Source: Lineus longissimus (Eukaryota; Nemertea; Pilidiophora; Heteronemertea; Lineidae). Taken from it: 64,000 bases of DNA. The notes under the pieces were generated by a model. The model was not told the origin of the DNA and made no database searches. It worked only from the letters and a program-made list of their open reading frames with translations. The DNA lies in assembly GCF_910592395.1 (NCBI RefSeq), contig NC_088321.1, positions 12,896,001 to 12,960,000 of the forward strand, given 5' to 3'. Both the position numbers and the translations under genes were made by a program. This document shows, piece by piece, positions 12,351 to 23,900 of the stretch (the stretch's first letter is position 1; each line of letters begins with the position of its first letter).

Positions 12351-12989
12351 AACCCTTTACCTGCATACCGATATCCCAGGAGGCAAATTCCTCTTCCCAG
12401 GCAAAGACTTCTTTCTGATGTGCTGAGGCATGCCAATTATTTGATCGGTTTATTACTAAGTACTAAGTACGTATAGATATCAGAAGTAAACTGTTTATTG
12501 GCAAAATGTTAACATGAATTAGTTATTTGCACCGTACCTAAATGAATCCCTGACCTCCCCATTTACAACTTACCCAGGTATAGAGTCTGTGGCGTTGGCA
12601 AACGTGTGGGGCTATAGCTGGGGTGGCTATAATACCCGCTATTATGCCATAAAAAAGAAATGAGACGACTCACTACTTGAGAATGATAAAAGGTTATTGG
12701 GCCAATGGTTATTAGGCTTGAGATCGAGACAGCGCTAGAGAACTCGTGTGTGCTCCTGATGTATTCGTTAAAATGTACGAATGTACTACAGCTCCATAAT
12801 GCAACCATTTCCTACACGTAGATCACTCAAGACGATTTAGGGAAGGTTCCGAGGAGAGTAAGGAACGGTGCCTATGGGATAGGGAACGACTTTTCCCACT
12901 GTAACTTTGACATAGTGCCTATACATTGGATAATGTACAGTGCTGTACACACATTCGCACATATCCTAACACAGGCAAAAATGTCAATG

Positions 12990-13600
12990 CATGGATCTAT
13001 GACGGGGATTAATCATAAATGTACCATCGATAGGCCCATTCATGATGGAGAATCCCCATCATAGATTAAAGGATGGAAACCATGGTCATATCTTCCACGG
13101 GCTCATCATCGCCATTGATCTATGGATGGAATCCGTTATACATTTTTCGACGGGCCATCAAAGAACTTTTATTAGATATTCTTATTTTCCAGAATTCTGT
13201 AGACTTTTACGAAAATTGGTTCGTGCGTTGCTGCATACGTTCATATTTAGGGTGTCTACAAAACCAAGACCCAAGACCCAAGACCCAAGACCTACAAAAC
13301 CAAGACCCAAGACCCAAGATGTTGATGGGTCTTGGTTTTGTAGGTCTTGGTTTTGTAGGTTGGGGGTCTTGGTTTTGTAGGTCTTGGGTCTTGGGTCTTG
13401 GGTCTTGGTTTTGTAGACACCCTTCATATTTATGGGTCTCACCGTCGTTGGGGCTATGGTGGAACTCCCATCAATGGATCGACCAAGGGTTATCAGTGGG
13501 TCTACCATTCGCCATCATAGATTCAATGATGGTTCTGTGTGTAAGTCGTAGTTTATGGGCCCTTCAATGCTCCATGAATGATCTCATTTGGTTGTGAACC
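12990..13600 (+). repeat. Family A dispersed repeat, interrupted
   Basis: Co-linear with the copy at 7,921-8,280 but interrupted by the fold-back element at 13,250-13,422. The GATGGAATCC, CCATCAAAGAA, TTCCAGAATTCT and CTGCATACGTTCATAT blocks precede the insertion; GGAACTCCCATCA and the ATCATAGATTCA blocks follow it. Confidence 0.7.
13250..13422. mobile_element. Fold-back element, 173 bp, with CCCAAGA units
   Basis: Inverted ends GGGTGTCTACAAAACCAAGA and the reverse complement enclose runs of a 7-bp unit (CCCAAGA on the left, TCTTGGG on the right), so the whole element folds on itself. It is flanked by TTCATATTTA on both sides (13,240-13,249 and 13,423-13,432), a 10-bp target-site duplication. 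The paralogous repeat at about 8,075 shows the site without the insertion. The long duplication would suit a MULE-like mechanism, but that is inference. Confidence 0.8.
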
Positions 13601-14486
13601 AACTAACCCTCTCAATTTTCCACTGTGGGTTAGAGACAGTTAGATCGCCAACTAGAGGCACTGTGAGGGGGCGGGCCTTGCGTACGTGAACAAGCTCTCA
13701 AACCTCTCAAGAAAACTTTCCCAACTGTACCTTGAGGCGCCGCAAAATGTACACACTACTTCTGTAACGAACCATTATCACCCAGCTTCATGTTATCTTC
13801 GTTGATTAGACAACACGCGCCCTGTGGTCAACTGGAGTGTTCAAAGAGTGAAATGATAGCATTCAACCACCTCGCTTTAAGTGTAGCTTTAAGGACGGAT
13901 TTGCCAACTGATTGCATCATCATTTTTGGTATTTATTGGTTCGGTTCGCGCACAAAGTTTTCTCAACAGATGACAGATTTAAGATTCAGTGTTTACCAAA
14001 ACAGCAGAAACACGAATTTTATTAATTTAACCCGTCAAAAAAATGTATTTGGATCAACGTCAATTAAACTAACAGTACGTCAGTTTGCCCCTCACCTCAC
14101 AGTCAAAGAATTCGGCCCTAGCCCAACACACGGTCTAAGTCTTGATAACACTGGCCCCCACAAAGCAGCCGCCATGGGGTAGATACGCCTACACCGGCAA
14201 AAGGGACATAAACTTAACGAACCTGAAAGGTGAAGTAGAGTAGATGCTGTCCTACCTTCAGCCAGCAACAACAGTAAAAAAATTTCAGGCCTGCGCCAAT
14301 ACAAGGTCTGTTGTCTTTAAACAAAGCCCGCTCGTACCTAGGCCTAAATTCCCATTGTTCTACTGTCTTATCAAAGGGGTATTAGCTGTCGATAGGCTTA
14401 AAGTGGCGAATAAACTTAATAACCCAGAAAGAGTAAATGTTATCCTAAAGAGTAAATGCTAGGAAAAAGAGTAAATGCTATCCTAC
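13601..14486. other. Intergenic or downstream of a minus-strand gene
   Basis: Contains a repeat segment near 14,100-14,345 that matches 1,495-1,575 and 23,885-23,945, and a local duplication of the splice-donor region of the neighbouring exon (14,238-14,269 resembles 14,469-14,500 at 27 of 32 positions). A 130-residue plus-strand frame at 13,790-14,182 shows no domain. If the exon at 14,487-14,562 is real, later exons of that gene should lie here or further left, but I could not identify them. Confidence 0.4.
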
Positions 14487-14562
14487 CTTCGGTCAGCACC
14501 AGTAGCGTGAGACACATTAAAACCAAACCCAGCAGACCTATATTGTGCCGTATCCGCGTCAT
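14487..14562 (-). CDS. Signal-peptide first exon of an unidentified secreted or membrane protein
   Basis: On the minus strand an ATG at 14,562 opens a frame reading MTRIRHNIGLLGLVLMCL and continuing to LLVLTE. This is a charged start followed by a strongly hydrophobic core, a typical signal peptide or anchor. The frame runs into a splice donor (GAAG then GTAGGA) at 14,487 and leaves phase 1. Such exons often begin genes for secreted proteins. I found no following exon, so the product is unknown. The donor region is partly duplicated at 14,238-14,269, where another hydrophobic run (LLLLLAEG) again meets GTAGGA. It could be an isolated relic exon or a chance frame. Confidence 0.4.
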
Positions 14563-15689
14563 CTCGATTAGCTAGTCTTCACTTCCTCGTTACAAATGCC
14601 CAATTTGCGCCGCGTATGAAAAATAAAATTCCTTCTTTGTAAACCGTAAGGGTTGCGATGGCTCCGTTCACTCTACTTTATCTCTTGCCCGTTTTACTCC
14701 GACTGCCGATGACGAGTTCTTCGCGGGACTATAACTTTCTTAGTCGAGAACCGGCAGTGCGGCGATGGATCACAGTTCCCGCTTTAGCGTGTTTAACGAA
14801 GAACATGATGATCAAATCAATAGCAATGAACATTATGCGCGCTGATCAATCCGGCTGCCGTTTCTCGCAACAGTTCTTGCATCTGCCTTTGGAGGTTGGT
14901 TGCGATTAAGAGAACACAGATGCTACACATCACTTACTATCCTCCCACTCCTACTTCAACTTCGAGAGTGAGAGTGAGTAATCGTCCAATGACAAAACTG
15001 ACTCAACTAAACGTCTTCGCACTGATAAACTTCCTGTACATGTATCTCCGCAATATCATTTCAAATCCGCGATTGGACCTGTGTAAGGCAAACAATAGTT
15101 AGCACAGTGGGTAAAGGTATTGGTTCAACCATTGCAACACAATAGAAACAAGGCCCTTCCATTACAGTGTCGGAGGGGTACAATAGGATAAAAATAATAA
15201 ATGTGGGCCTTAACGCCCCTCAAAATGAACTAATCCTTTGTCTGTTTCTTTTGTGTCGTTATTTCCTCTCCCGGTAAGCACGTACTTTTCTTTGGCAAAC
15301 CCATACCTTTGCCCACTGTGGTTAAGTCGTATTCCAAGTCGTGGTGATGGCCTACGATTAGGAAAACGACTTCATTACGGGCAGCTCCAATTTGGAATAC
15401 GTGCTGGAGGAACGTCTGTCAATTAACCTATATCGAATATATCACTAGGTAAAATGTAATTGCACCTTTGAGATGAAGTTGGAGTGGAGATGGGAGTCAG
15501 AAGGTTGCGGAACCTCTCTACTAAGATATCATCGCGTGTGCTTAAAAGAACGTCCTGCACTTAAATGGTGGGGAGTACGTTGTTACCTTTGGCGATTTCG
15601 CATTTTGCACGGGACAGTGATTTACATGTAAATGATACTTGATTGAGAAGTTACATGGAAGAATAAGTCTTATTTCACCTACATGTATC
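14563..15689. other. Intergenic, possible divergent promoter area
   Basis: Just upstream of the minus-strand signal-peptide exon. A plus-strand frame at 14,658 also begins with a hydrophobic stretch (MAPFTLLYLLPVLLRL) but has no clear continuation, so I do not call it. The rest shows no supported feature. Confidence 0.35.
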
Positions 15690-16290
15690 AACATTGTGCA
15701 GGATGAGAATAAATCATACGTAATAACGATACAGATAGTACAGGCGTGAATTTTGAACTGGCCGGAAGTATCTTTTCATTGACTTTATTTAAGATTTCTA
15801 TCACCTGTTCCCTGGCATTTTTTTGTCGTACGATCCAACTTTGTTCTTCCCCGTTTCTCATGATCTTTGTACACAGGCAATAGTGTCTCATAAGGATCAT
15901 TGATGGGCCCAGGCCCATGGGTAGATCTTTGGTGATTGTCGCAAACCACGCCTTACAGCGGGATCCCAGCACAGATTCTATGATGGCCAGTGGTAGATCC
16001 GCTGCATGGTCCATGAACTATCCATCAAAGGCGTCTCATGAGAACGATGCAGTAAAGTACAAACCCATTTGAGTTACAGTCTTCAGAGTTATGGAAAATA
16101 AGGATATACAGTTCACCAATTCTAACATAAAATCTTTGTTGGCCAGTCCAAAAAATTATCATGCATTCCACCCATTGATCAATGATGGACCCATGGTAGA
16201 TACGTCCATGGATCTATGATGGGGATTCTCCATCATCTATCCCAGGATGGAACGTTGATGATTACTCGTCGTCATAGATCCATACATGGA
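15690..16290 (-). repeat. Family A dispersed repeat, inverted copy
   Basis: The reverse complement carries the same ordered blocks as 7,921-8,280: CAAAGATTTTATGTTAG, CAGAATTCT-like and AAATGGGTTTGTACT. Many GATCCATGATGG palindromes lie at both ends. Confidence 0.6.
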
Positions 16291-16379
16291 CACTTTTCCC
16301 TATGCATCTTAGCTACATTGTATGGTCACCTCAAGAAGAAGCCCATATTTGCCTCAGGGTGCAAAGGTCAGAAGTCTAG

Positions 16380-16660
16380 ATCATTGGCGGGGAATTGTTA
16401 AACTCTGCAAACGTGCTGATTTCCGTTCTTCTTGCTTGTTTGGCAATGACAACACCACGACATCCGCGGTTCATTATTTGCCCACGGCGCCGAGTGTTGT
16501 ATCAGAGCTTTTTCAAACTGTATATTGCTCAATACGTACTTCCCCATGCTTCGCCAGAGTTGGCCAATTTCCTCCCACGACGACCAGTAGCGCATTATTT
16601 GTACACGTAGGTGAGTTGGCGGCCAGCCGAAATAGCTATTGGGTTTACGTGCGTTCAAAA
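16380..16660. other. Segment open in several frames, unresolved
   Basis: About 220-280 bp are free of stops in two plus-strand frames and one minus-strand frame. One plus frame (from 16,395) has a hydrophobic stretch NVLISVLLACLAMTT and ends in a stop directly before GTGAGT at 16,611. No frame matches a family I recognise, and no clean acceptor is visible. It may be a real exon of either strand or only GC-richer sequence. I assign no product. Confidence 0.25.
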
Positions 16661-17073
16661 TCTACTAGATACGGTTTTTCTATCTTCGGAATTTTAAAAG
16701 TAAGGCGCAATGTGATAGTTTCTCTATCATTAGTGTCGGTCCAGCAATCTCAAATTAGAATACTTTTGGCCATTTTATCACGTTCCAACAAATTCCGGTT
16801 ATTCTATTCATTCCATTCGTTCCATCCATCCGATGAGGCCCATCTCAACCACGCTATGCCTTTTCAAGTAAACTGCCAAGTGAGGTGAATAAAGTCGTGA
16901 CATCTGGAATTAGTCAGTCCCTGAAAGAGTTAATGAACAAATGTCCAGTATGATCGACCCGTGTCGTTTTAGTCATTTGGAGGCGGGACAGTCTTTTGAT
17001 CTACTGCCACATGTTGCCCATCACTACAGCGGCTGCAATGTTGATAAAAACCACTATTTGCTACTAAAACAAA

Positions 17074-17257
17074 ATGGTTCACAAGCGAAAGTATCCGTCG
17101 AAGCGTTCGGAACATTCTAGCAAATTTCCCAATGGAAGTTTCTTGCGACATGAGCGGAACGGTGGTGGCAGGCTTACGGAGGACAGGGGTGAAAGGCAAT
17201 TTGGTTCAAGCTGGAAGAAAGAGAGAATTGTCTACGTCGTTTTGACTGTTTTCGCCG
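17074..17257 (+). CDS. DPY19L1: Candidate first exon of the DPY19-like gene
   Basis: An ATG at 17,074 opens a frame with a basic, hydrophilic N terminus (MVHKRKYPSKRSEHSSKF), then KKERIVYVVLTVFAG, the start of a membrane segment, ending at a consensus donor (GCCG then GTAAGT). DPY19 proteins start with just such a cytosolic tail followed by the first membrane helix, and the next recognised exon begins right after that point. One difficulty remains: this exon ends in phase 1, while the next exon needs phase 0 (acceptor at 20,960) or phase 2 (acceptor at 20,989). A small extra exon or another splice site must exist if the assignment is right. Confidence 0.45.
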
Positions 17258-17298
17258 GTAAGTTGCTTTGTGGGATCGTGGGCTTAATCATTGTCTAA

Positions 17299-17534
17299 AC
17301 TCTTAGAGGTTAAAGTTTTTGAGCGTCTACATAACCGGTTATTTCGGAAAACACAAATATGCATCCCGTTGACATTTTTTTGTAAGATTATAAAATAATG
17401 GTTTTGGAGATTCTAAAAAACTTCTAAAGTGTTCTTCACTTCGTTGTAAAACCTCTATGTAGTGCATATTTGTGTTGGTAAAAAAACACTTAAACATTTC
17501 TGAAAACCTCAAAACCCCTTATTTCTGAGAGTGT
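17299..17534. repeat. Family C MITE-like element in the first intron
   Basis: The inverted ends ACTCTTAGAGG and ATTTCTGAGAGTGT match those of the element at 22,599. The interior has the shared GTGCATATTTGTGTTGG block. It starts about 40 bp after the donor of the candidate first DPY19-like exon. Confidence 0.6.
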
Positions 17535-17912
17535 AGACTAATAATTTGGCGTTGTACAAATCGTATATACAAGAGATGTATCTACAATGTACCTATCATA
17601 TTTCAAAAATCGAGAAACTATGAGGAGTTAAAAAATTTCAGAGCCAAACTATTATATTCCTAAAAAGGAAGTCACTAGTACGATTGCATGAAAGTAATTC
17701 AATATGGATTATTAGCCCATCACAGTGACTATGATTATTGTATTCTATCGAGCTGGGGTTGAGCAAGGTGACCCACAGGTAGAGGATGTTACTCATTTCG
17801 GGATGTTTTTTTAGGGAGAACAATGGGCACCTTCAACACATGTTGGCCACTACGCATTTTACCTGTAATTTTGCAACCGTTACTATTCTAACAATATCTG
17901 ATATATGCATGC
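17535..17912. other. Intronic or intergenic, nothing recognised
   Basis: No supported feature between the family C element and the unassigned frame at 17,913. Confidence 0.35.
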
Positions 17913-18365
17913 ATGCCACCGCCGACACCTCCCATCCGACACAGGTCACTGCTGGCCGATGACGAGCCTCATAAGCAACAATGCACTACGTGCTGTGCAA
18001 GGATGAACCCCTACCGAAAAAGGTCGCCAAACAAAGATGGTCATCAACGTCGGGTCCTACGTATGGACCCTGACACACCTACTCATCAGAGGGCAATAGA
18101 CTTTGCAGTTACTAGATCGCAAGCTCGGAACCCAGACAAAGACGTCTCTGTGCACACCTCCTGGGCACAATACGTCATTGCTGACATAAACAGTCCGGAC
18201 TCGGACCCCTCCGTACGGAGGAACAACTCGATTTCTTGCTTGATAAGGTCAAGTGGCCGAAGACAAGCGCAAAGGACTGCGGGATATCATCAGACTCCGT
18301 GTGTGGCTGCAGCCAGAGCCCTCTATCAAAAACTCTGTACATTAAGTGTACATTGCTATTCATAA
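17913..18365 (+). CDS. Unrecognised 150-codon open frame
   Basis: A frame of 150 codons with no internal stop, rich in Arg, Pro, Asp and Ser, that includes a Cys cluster (QCTTCCARMNPYRK) and a QRAIDFAVTRSQARNPD stretch. I do not recognise a family. The composition is less AT-driven than the surrounding intron sequence, so it may be a relic of a gene or retroelement. The start is not decided: the listed first residue is the beginning of the open stretch. It lies in the presumed first intron of the DPY19-like gene. A chance frame is quite possible. Confidence 0.2.
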   Translation: MPPPTPPIRHRSLLADDEPHKQQCTTCCARMNPYRKRSPNKDGHQRRVLRMDPDTPTHQRAIDFAVTRSQARNPDKDVSVHTSWAQYVIADINSPDSDPSVRRNNSISCLIRSSGRRQAQRTAGYHQTPCVAAARALYQKLCTLSVHCYS

Positions 18366-19256
18366 ATTTTGATAAAAGAAGTACAGCTAGGACCAATTAA
18401 TCCGTCCAAAATTGTATATGTGTCAAAAAGAACCCTTTGCCTCTTTCATGAAAAACTTTCACGACATTCCAATACCGATTGCCGGAGAAAAAATGATTTC
18501 CGTACAGCATATCCATTAAATCGTTACTCGCGCATTGATATGTGCCTATCAAAAGACAAGTTCTGAACTGGCCAGTGAGACCATTATTTATTGAAATTAT
18601 TATCAAAAAGCATATTTCTGTGATGGCCAGACTCTGTAGATTTACAATCAACCACAGATTGAGAATTAATTCCACTTTGATCCATCCCAGCCATGTATTT
18701 ACCACAACTTGACATTTTAATAAGCCCCATGTGACTGTGACACACTTCCGGTCGTGGATGAAACTTATAAAAAGTGCACACTTGTTTTTTTGGCCATCCG
18801 ATATGACGGCCGAGTGGCATCAAAAATCCCCAAAAACGCCAGTTTCTCTGATCGATCGACGGCTTTTCAGGTGCATAAAAGCAACATGCATCTTTTGACA
18901 CACCATTTTATTTTTTTACGCCACTCAGGATTATTTTAAAATGATAATTGCAAAAATTATTGTTTCAAGAAATGTGTTCATTATATCTGGAAACAGCTTG
19001 CAAGTTCCTTTGACGATCGATCGCTATATCGACCCTGCTTTGTTTTTCAGCATGCGTCGCCGGAATTATGCATAGGTAAGAACCCTGAGACTCTTTAACC
19101 CTTAAAAGGGTACGACCTCGGTATTGAATCGTGGGCAAGGTTATAGATAATGTCTTAATGCAGTTTTCATTCATGCAACTTTGTTCAAACCAGGAACATA
19201 TATCATTTGTACATCTGTCTACAAAATTCAATAGTTGCATTCACATTCTGTACGTA
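18366..19256. other. Intronic, nothing recognised
   Basis: Only short overlapping frames. No splice-flanked exon was found that would link the candidate first DPY19-like exon to the next one. Confidence 0.35.
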
Positions 19257-20054
19257 CAGTCCTTCCAGAAAGTAAATGTCCACCGTTTGTTAAAAATATC
19301 ACAAAGATAGAATAAGATACTTGAATGCGGTTTTCAGCAGAGTATGGTATATTTAGTTGGTCATATGTCTGTTGTATTTAGATGCACCTAATTCCACCCC
19401 ATCATTATGTAACAAACATTTCAGAAAAAAAGGTTCAAAAATCCCTTTTTTATTTCATGTGCCTTTTCAAAAAATTAAATGAGCCCATGAACTGTGCTTT
19501 ATGACCCTCATTTTTTGGCACTTGCAATTCCATGGTGTGTTCGATAGTCATGACAAATGCACATTTTTGCTTTGGATTTTTATGTTTTTTTAAAAAATCT
19601 CTTCCATAACCTTAGATAAATACCCCCAATTCTTCATGTATGAGCTGAGTAGGCCATAAAGACTCTGATTAACTGCATTGCTGACTATAATGGATGTTCT
19701 CAAAGGTCACCAGCTGTCTGAAAAAAACAATCACCTGTAGTGAGCTAAAACTAATCTTCAAAATGAAAGAATTTAGCAGGAATTTTCCAGTAATGAAAGC
19801 AAAAAAACACCTTTGTTGCCTCATAGTTCACCAATACATTGTGAAAAAGAACGAAAATATAATTCAAAAAGTGGCTTTTTGGACATTTTTTAAATTGCCT
19901 GTTACATAATGAAGAGACAGGATTAGCTGGGTCCAAATACATCAGATACATGACCAACTAGATATACCATTCTGTGCTGAAAACCGCATTCAATTATCTT
20001 ATTCTATATCTGTGATATCAAAAACTTGTGGACATTTACTTTCAGGAAGGACTG
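19257..20054. mobile_element. Non-autonomous Tc1/mariner-like element, 798 bp
   Basis: The ends are CAGTCCTTCCAGAAAGTAAA and its near-perfect inverse, with terminal inverted repeats extending for about 115 bp (through a GCGGTTTTCAGC block and a GTTGGTCAT block). TA lies on both sides (19,255-19,256 and 20,055-20,056), the target duplication of Tc1/mariner elements, and CAGT is a usual start in that group. The interior has no transposase frame, so it depends on another element for movement. Confidence 0.85.
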
Positions 20055-20089
20055 TACATTACCTTAAATATATATGTCCGGGCAAGTCT

Positions 20090-20300
20090 TTAAAGGCCTA
20101 CGCCGTGCGTTAAAAGTTGGAAATCTGTAATTTGAAATTGAAATTTTTCAATGGGGCAAATATGGTAATAAATGTATATTTCAGCATTACCGTCGAGTAG
20201 AAAGATAGGCCTACACAAATACTACAGATAAAAAATGTACCAAATTCGTGTGCATATTATTAAGCTGCGTTACGACATTGCATACACTGTGCATATACTC
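20090..20300 (+). repeat. Family B dispersed repeat
   Basis: Starts TTTAAAGGCCTACGCCGTGC and has the TATTTCAGCATTACCG, ACAAATACTACAGATA, AAATTCGTGTGCATA and TTACGACATTGCATA blocks shared with the other family B copies. Confidence 0.65.
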
Positions 20301-20689
20301 TAGTTTCTTACTTCTAACGTCCTGCTAGATCCTTACATGGTGCACATTTCTAGGCCCGGCCCGTATTGGGGTAATTTTCAGGCCTTCTATTCAAGCTTAT
20401 ATTGTCATTGACGCTGCTGGTCAATCAAGTATAGGCCTAAAGAAACGCACTCCCGCCGTGGGCCATATTCCTGGGCAACCAGTAATTACGGACGCCGTGC
20501 CCTTTTAACAGCTGTCGCCGCTCTACCATAAAAGGAAGAATACTAGTGTACAACTCCTGCTGTTGGAAAGCCATTAATCAGGATTTGTTATTTTCGAGAC
20601 ATGTCGCCAAGGTACCTACATTGAAATGTGTTATATGATCACAACCGACGGAGTGCACTTGGTATCCATTGTCATGGTGTACACAGGCA

Positions 20690-20900
20690 ACAACGTCCCA
20701 TGCATAAATCTATGACAGGGGCTATTCATCCATGCATAGAGGATGGAGAATCCCCATCATAGATCCATACACGGTCGTATATTCCATGGGTCCATATCAT
20801 TGATCCATGGATGGAATGCGTTATATATCTTTTGACGAGCCATCAAAGAATTTGTATTAGAATTGGTAAATGATATACATGTATATCTTCCAGAATTTTC
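20690..20900 (+). repeat. Family A dispersed repeat, partial
   Basis: The GATGGAGAATCCCCATCATA palindromic stretch, a GATCCATGGATGGAATGCG block, a CCATCAAAGAATTTGTATTA block and TTCCAGAATTTTC match the first half of the copy at 7,921. The second half is missing. Confidence 0.6.
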
Positions 20901-20959
20901 GAAAATTGATGTTACTCTCGAAATCTGCAAAGAAAAAACCCTCCCGTAATAATTGGGAG

Positions 20960-23900
20960 GCTTACATTATTCATCTTTGGCGCTTCAGGAACCACATTGC
21001 CGGGATGTTCGAAAGGCATCTGCACTTCTCGCATCTGTCAGAACTCGATCGAGATCTCAGCCTTAAAACAGAAATGGTAAGTTGAGACAATGCGTCATAC
21101 ATCTTACATGTAAATACCATTGCAAGTTATCATATCACAGCGCTTAATTAGTACTATGAAAGTACTGTCTCATTCGTCCCACATACTAGAAAGAAACCTT
21201 TATATAGAAACACAGAGCGCACATACTCCGCTACGCTATTTCAAGCCAGTTGAAAGTGCCGTGTAGCACTGACCGAGCATCGAACCCATGACCATCGATC
21301 ACTAGTCGGTCTTTCACTGTGCCACCGCGCTGCCAAATGAGGATGACAGTTGAGATGACTTTGACTCGTTCCTTTGGGCATGATTGCGCTCTTCGGGACA
21401 GATTTCTCGTTAGGCGTTCTCTGAATGACGATACTTATAGCAATCAGGCAGCAGGTTCGAATCCCAGTGAGAGCAATATGCTTATCATATATAAGGCACA
21501 ATTGAACAATTATCGCATTGGTACAATTATCATTGATTTCCATCCTTTGTGTGCATTGATGTCCACTACTAGCGATTTTCGACAATAAAGCGGCTACATA
21601 CATTGTACTGGGACTATAAATGCACCAGTAGAAACATTAAAAACAGGATTTTGAATTACAAACATTGATATCCTGTAACGTAGAACTTTTCGAATATAAA
21701 TGTGCGGTACCGTTGTTCTTTTAGGGACTGTATTTCTCCTACTACAAGACCATGATTACCTCTCCGACATTTTTTGGAGGACTCAATGAAATCATCTATG
21801 ACAATGTAACTGAATATCCAAAGACTATCAACACATTGAAGAGGTTTAATCTCTATCCAGAGGTAAGCCAAGAAACCTGTAAGGCATGAAAAATTACATG
21901 CATCTTCAATACTAAAATACCGCTTCTTAATAATGAGGAACCGGCGCGATTTATCCGCCGCGTGGCGCTGCAATCGATCATACCAAAACTCTCCATTTCC
22001 AATGCATTATCATGTTATTTCTGAGCCCGAAAACGATCGCTTATTTTCGACCGATTTCGGCGACGTTTGCATCTTCCTGTTTTAAATCTATTGAGCTATC
22101 AGTTTCTTAAGATAATTTTGCGGAAAATATGCGCGATGCCAGTTATTGGGCACGTTTTCTGTTGTTGAAATACTGTGCAAAAATGTACGCAATGGTTTCC
22201 CGTGATTGACCTCATGCGACGTCAACAGGCCAGAAAATGACGTCATGGCGTCAGAAGGTACGATCGATTGTGGCGCCGCCACTGGCATTTATCTTAACGC
22301 CGGTTACTCATTGTTTCGGTATCACATTCGCTTCCAAATGAAAAGTATTTTTGAAAAAGGTTAATATACGATGTTGTAGTACTGCACGTGGAATGCCCTG
22401 CCCTGGTTTCTTTTGTAGGTTGTCCTGGCAGTATGTTACAGACTGTATGACAGAGTCACCAAGTACTTCAACATAGAAACCAAACAATGTTGGAAAACGA
22501 CAAGAGGCGGCCATCGGCCGCCAACCATCAGTTGTGAAGGTATGTTTATTCCACCTCGCTAGGCGTTTGGCTTTACGTTTTATAATTACGATCGAGGACA
22601 CTCTTAGAAAAAAAGGTTTTTGGGCCTTTGGAAAACCTTTAAAAGTTTTTCAGCCAACACCCTGTCGATGTTTTTCTAATCAGTGAAGTGAAAAACCATT
22701 AGAGGTTTTTTTGAATGGCAAAAACTAACAGGGGCTTTTGATTTTACCGAAAAAACCCTAGGGTGCATATTTGAGCTATAGCAGAGAAACTGTTAAAGGT
22801 TTCTCAAAAACTGAAAAATCTTTATTTCTGAAAGCGTGATTAGTATATCCGACGAAGAAATATGAAGTTCTGCTCAATTAAGTTTAAAATTACATGTCTC
22901 AAATCAAAGACGGAGGCTTCGAAAACATCCAAATTATGTCGACGTGGCTGGAAAGATGTACATGTACATGTACCTATTTGATGTGGATTCCTAGCTTATT
23001 AACTTTTTTGAAATTTGTGAAGCGAGAAAAGTTACCAGTCGTAAATAAAACAGGAGTATCACCAGCTGCCCAACATTTCAGCAGCATCCGATTCGCTTGT
23101 AACGAAGATAACGCTTCAACACTTGGAACACGTAGAGAGAGATAAGGATGAGGGAGTTTCGCAAAGCCCCCGAAACGTCGACGTGACCGCATATGCCATT
23201 GTTCGACTTCTTTATTAGGCGGTCATGTCAAAAATGAGATATATAGGCGTTCACGCTAGCGTTTCCGGGGACTTGAGAAATCGCCCTAAGAGTATGTCAA
23301 CCCGTACGTATTTCACTACATTTTCACTGTTTTTGTCGATGGTTGTAGCGAACCCTGACATACCTGATTATTTTCTAGGTCTTGGCGACGTCCACTACTT
23401 TTACACAGAGATGATATTCTTCGTGAATGGTGCCAGTATGACTGCACTGTTCCTTTTTGGATGGTACCTCAGCGAGAGCTTCTTCGGGGGCGTTCTCGTG
23501 GTTGCATCTTTCTTCTACAATCACGGTGAGGTGAGAAAGTCAATCTTTCAAAATGATTTGCTCTTGCATAGGATTTACTCATAGAGATTAGTCATTAGAG
23601 TTCAATATTTTGAATGAACTACAGGGTGGCCTGGACATATTTTCCCTTTCACAATAGAGTTCTATTGTGTATCCATTATGTGAGGGAATATATTTCTGGG
23701 CCACCCTGTAGTATAATATAATATGTAGGTTCATCGGTATCAAGTTGTGTTCTCTCTTTGATGAACTAAAGATCTCCATGCACTTAACGAAAACGCAAAT
23801 GAAAACTGTTTAATGGGGGACAATGTTATCAAAATTTGCCCCGGTAACCATTCGATTGGACTGTAGAATAAGAAAATTTGGTCCGAGGTCAGAGCGGGTT

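Noticed and set aside
13073-13597. 174-codon plus-strand frame through the fold-back element
   Set aside because: The frame is made of family A repeat plus CCCAAGA units, so it is open by repeat composition and not coding.
16322-16888. 188-codon plus-strand frame
   Set aside because: Overlaps two other open frames, has no domain and no splice or start support. Recorded only as an unresolved segment.
21454-21464. Second B-box-like motif, plus strand
   Set aside because: No A box at a usable distance and no cloverleaf, so no tRNA is called.
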